Shown: positions 36,504 to 36,560 of the stretch, piece by piece
Layout of the letters: each line of letters starts with the position of its first letter
Position numbering within the stretch: the first letter of the stretch is position 1
Source: a virus
Length of the DNA: 36,560 nucleotides
Virus record (IMG/VR): IMGVR_UViG_3300036827_000356
Coordinates: 1 to 36,560 of that record
Direction: 5' to 3' (one strand)
Notes under the pieces: model-generated
The model's input: the letters and a program-made list of their open reading frames with translations, nothing else
Told to the model about the DNA's origin: nothing
Databases searched by the model: none
Made by a program: the position numbers and the translations under genes

Positions 36504-36560
36504 ATATTGCCTGGGTAAACGGTTGAACCTGGAAAAAGCCACCTGACGAACAAGGGTCAT

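Noticed and set aside
1-36560. CRISPR arrays, rRNA or tRNA genes
   Set aside because: I found no regularly spaced identical repeats with unique spacers and no recognisable tRNA or rRNA sequence. The hairpin repeats are irregularly spaced.

Overview
The window looks like GC-rich chromosomal DNA of a Verrucomicrobiota bacterium, probably from the Pedosphaera/Limisphaerales side. I infer this from a prepilin-like protein with a C-terminal ADGHVE motif, two small membrane-anchored proteins of a (Y)(N/K)G-x-(S/T)L-x-QWL type with an IGTNA(L/V)PFL segment, and many short palindromic repeats. This placement is from memory of families, not from a search.

Region 1, about 1-22.2 kb, is an integrated phage-like element. 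An integrase sits at the left edge on the + strand and an XRE-type repressor at the right. Almost everything between is on the - strand. Read in transcription order from the right it has: repressor, a 350-aa protein of unknown function, an AlpA/excisionase-like HTH, a PD-(D/E)XK resolvase-like nuclease, an SSB-like protein, a secreted FN3 protein, an 88-aa protein, a RecB-like exonuclease, a 77-aa protein, HNH nuclease, a zinc-finger/Prim-Pol primase, a RepA-like ATPase, small and large terminase, a DUF4055 portal-like protein, an HK97 portal, prohead protease, major capsid, a head-tail connector, two membrane proteins and a small HTH-like protein. A head module is present but no tail gene is visible. 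That layout resembles capsid-forming satellites (cf-PICIs) or a tailless decayed prophage. Five + strand genes interrupt the - strand run: two HEAT-like proteins, a pseudopilin, a small membrane protein and a stand-alone IF-3 N-terminal domain protein. A 1.6-kb non-coding stretch carries a large nested inverted-repeat structure.

Region 2, 22.2-28.2 kb, is a defence-type island. A PD-(D/E)XK restriction-like nuclease converges on a DNA methyltransferase / DUF262 / HEPN operon, followed upstream by a second DNA methyltransferase and a 218-aa protein.

Region 3, 28.2-31.5 kb, has an ATP-dependent DNA ligase disrupted by palindromic repeats, a secreted YncE-like beta-propeller and an unknown small protein.

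Region 4, 31.5-35.7 kb, is the wreck of a second element of the same family: a frameshifted and truncated integrase, then a compact insertion (small membrane protein, EF-Tu domain-2-like protein, serine recombinase, perfect 18-bp palindrome, two small ORFs, HUH-type Rep), then scrambled pieces of DUF4055 and HK97 portal genes in opposite orientations. These abut a frameshifted host gene for a BadF/BcrA/HgdC-type ATPase (35.7-36.5 kb).

The most unusual signal is a dispersed mini-hairpin (core GGTGGCC followed by a 4-5 bp stem with a GCCA/GCTA loop). At least 14 good copies occur, nearly all in one orientation, with compensatory stem changes, both between genes and in frame inside genes. Other palindromic families have also entered coding sequence here.
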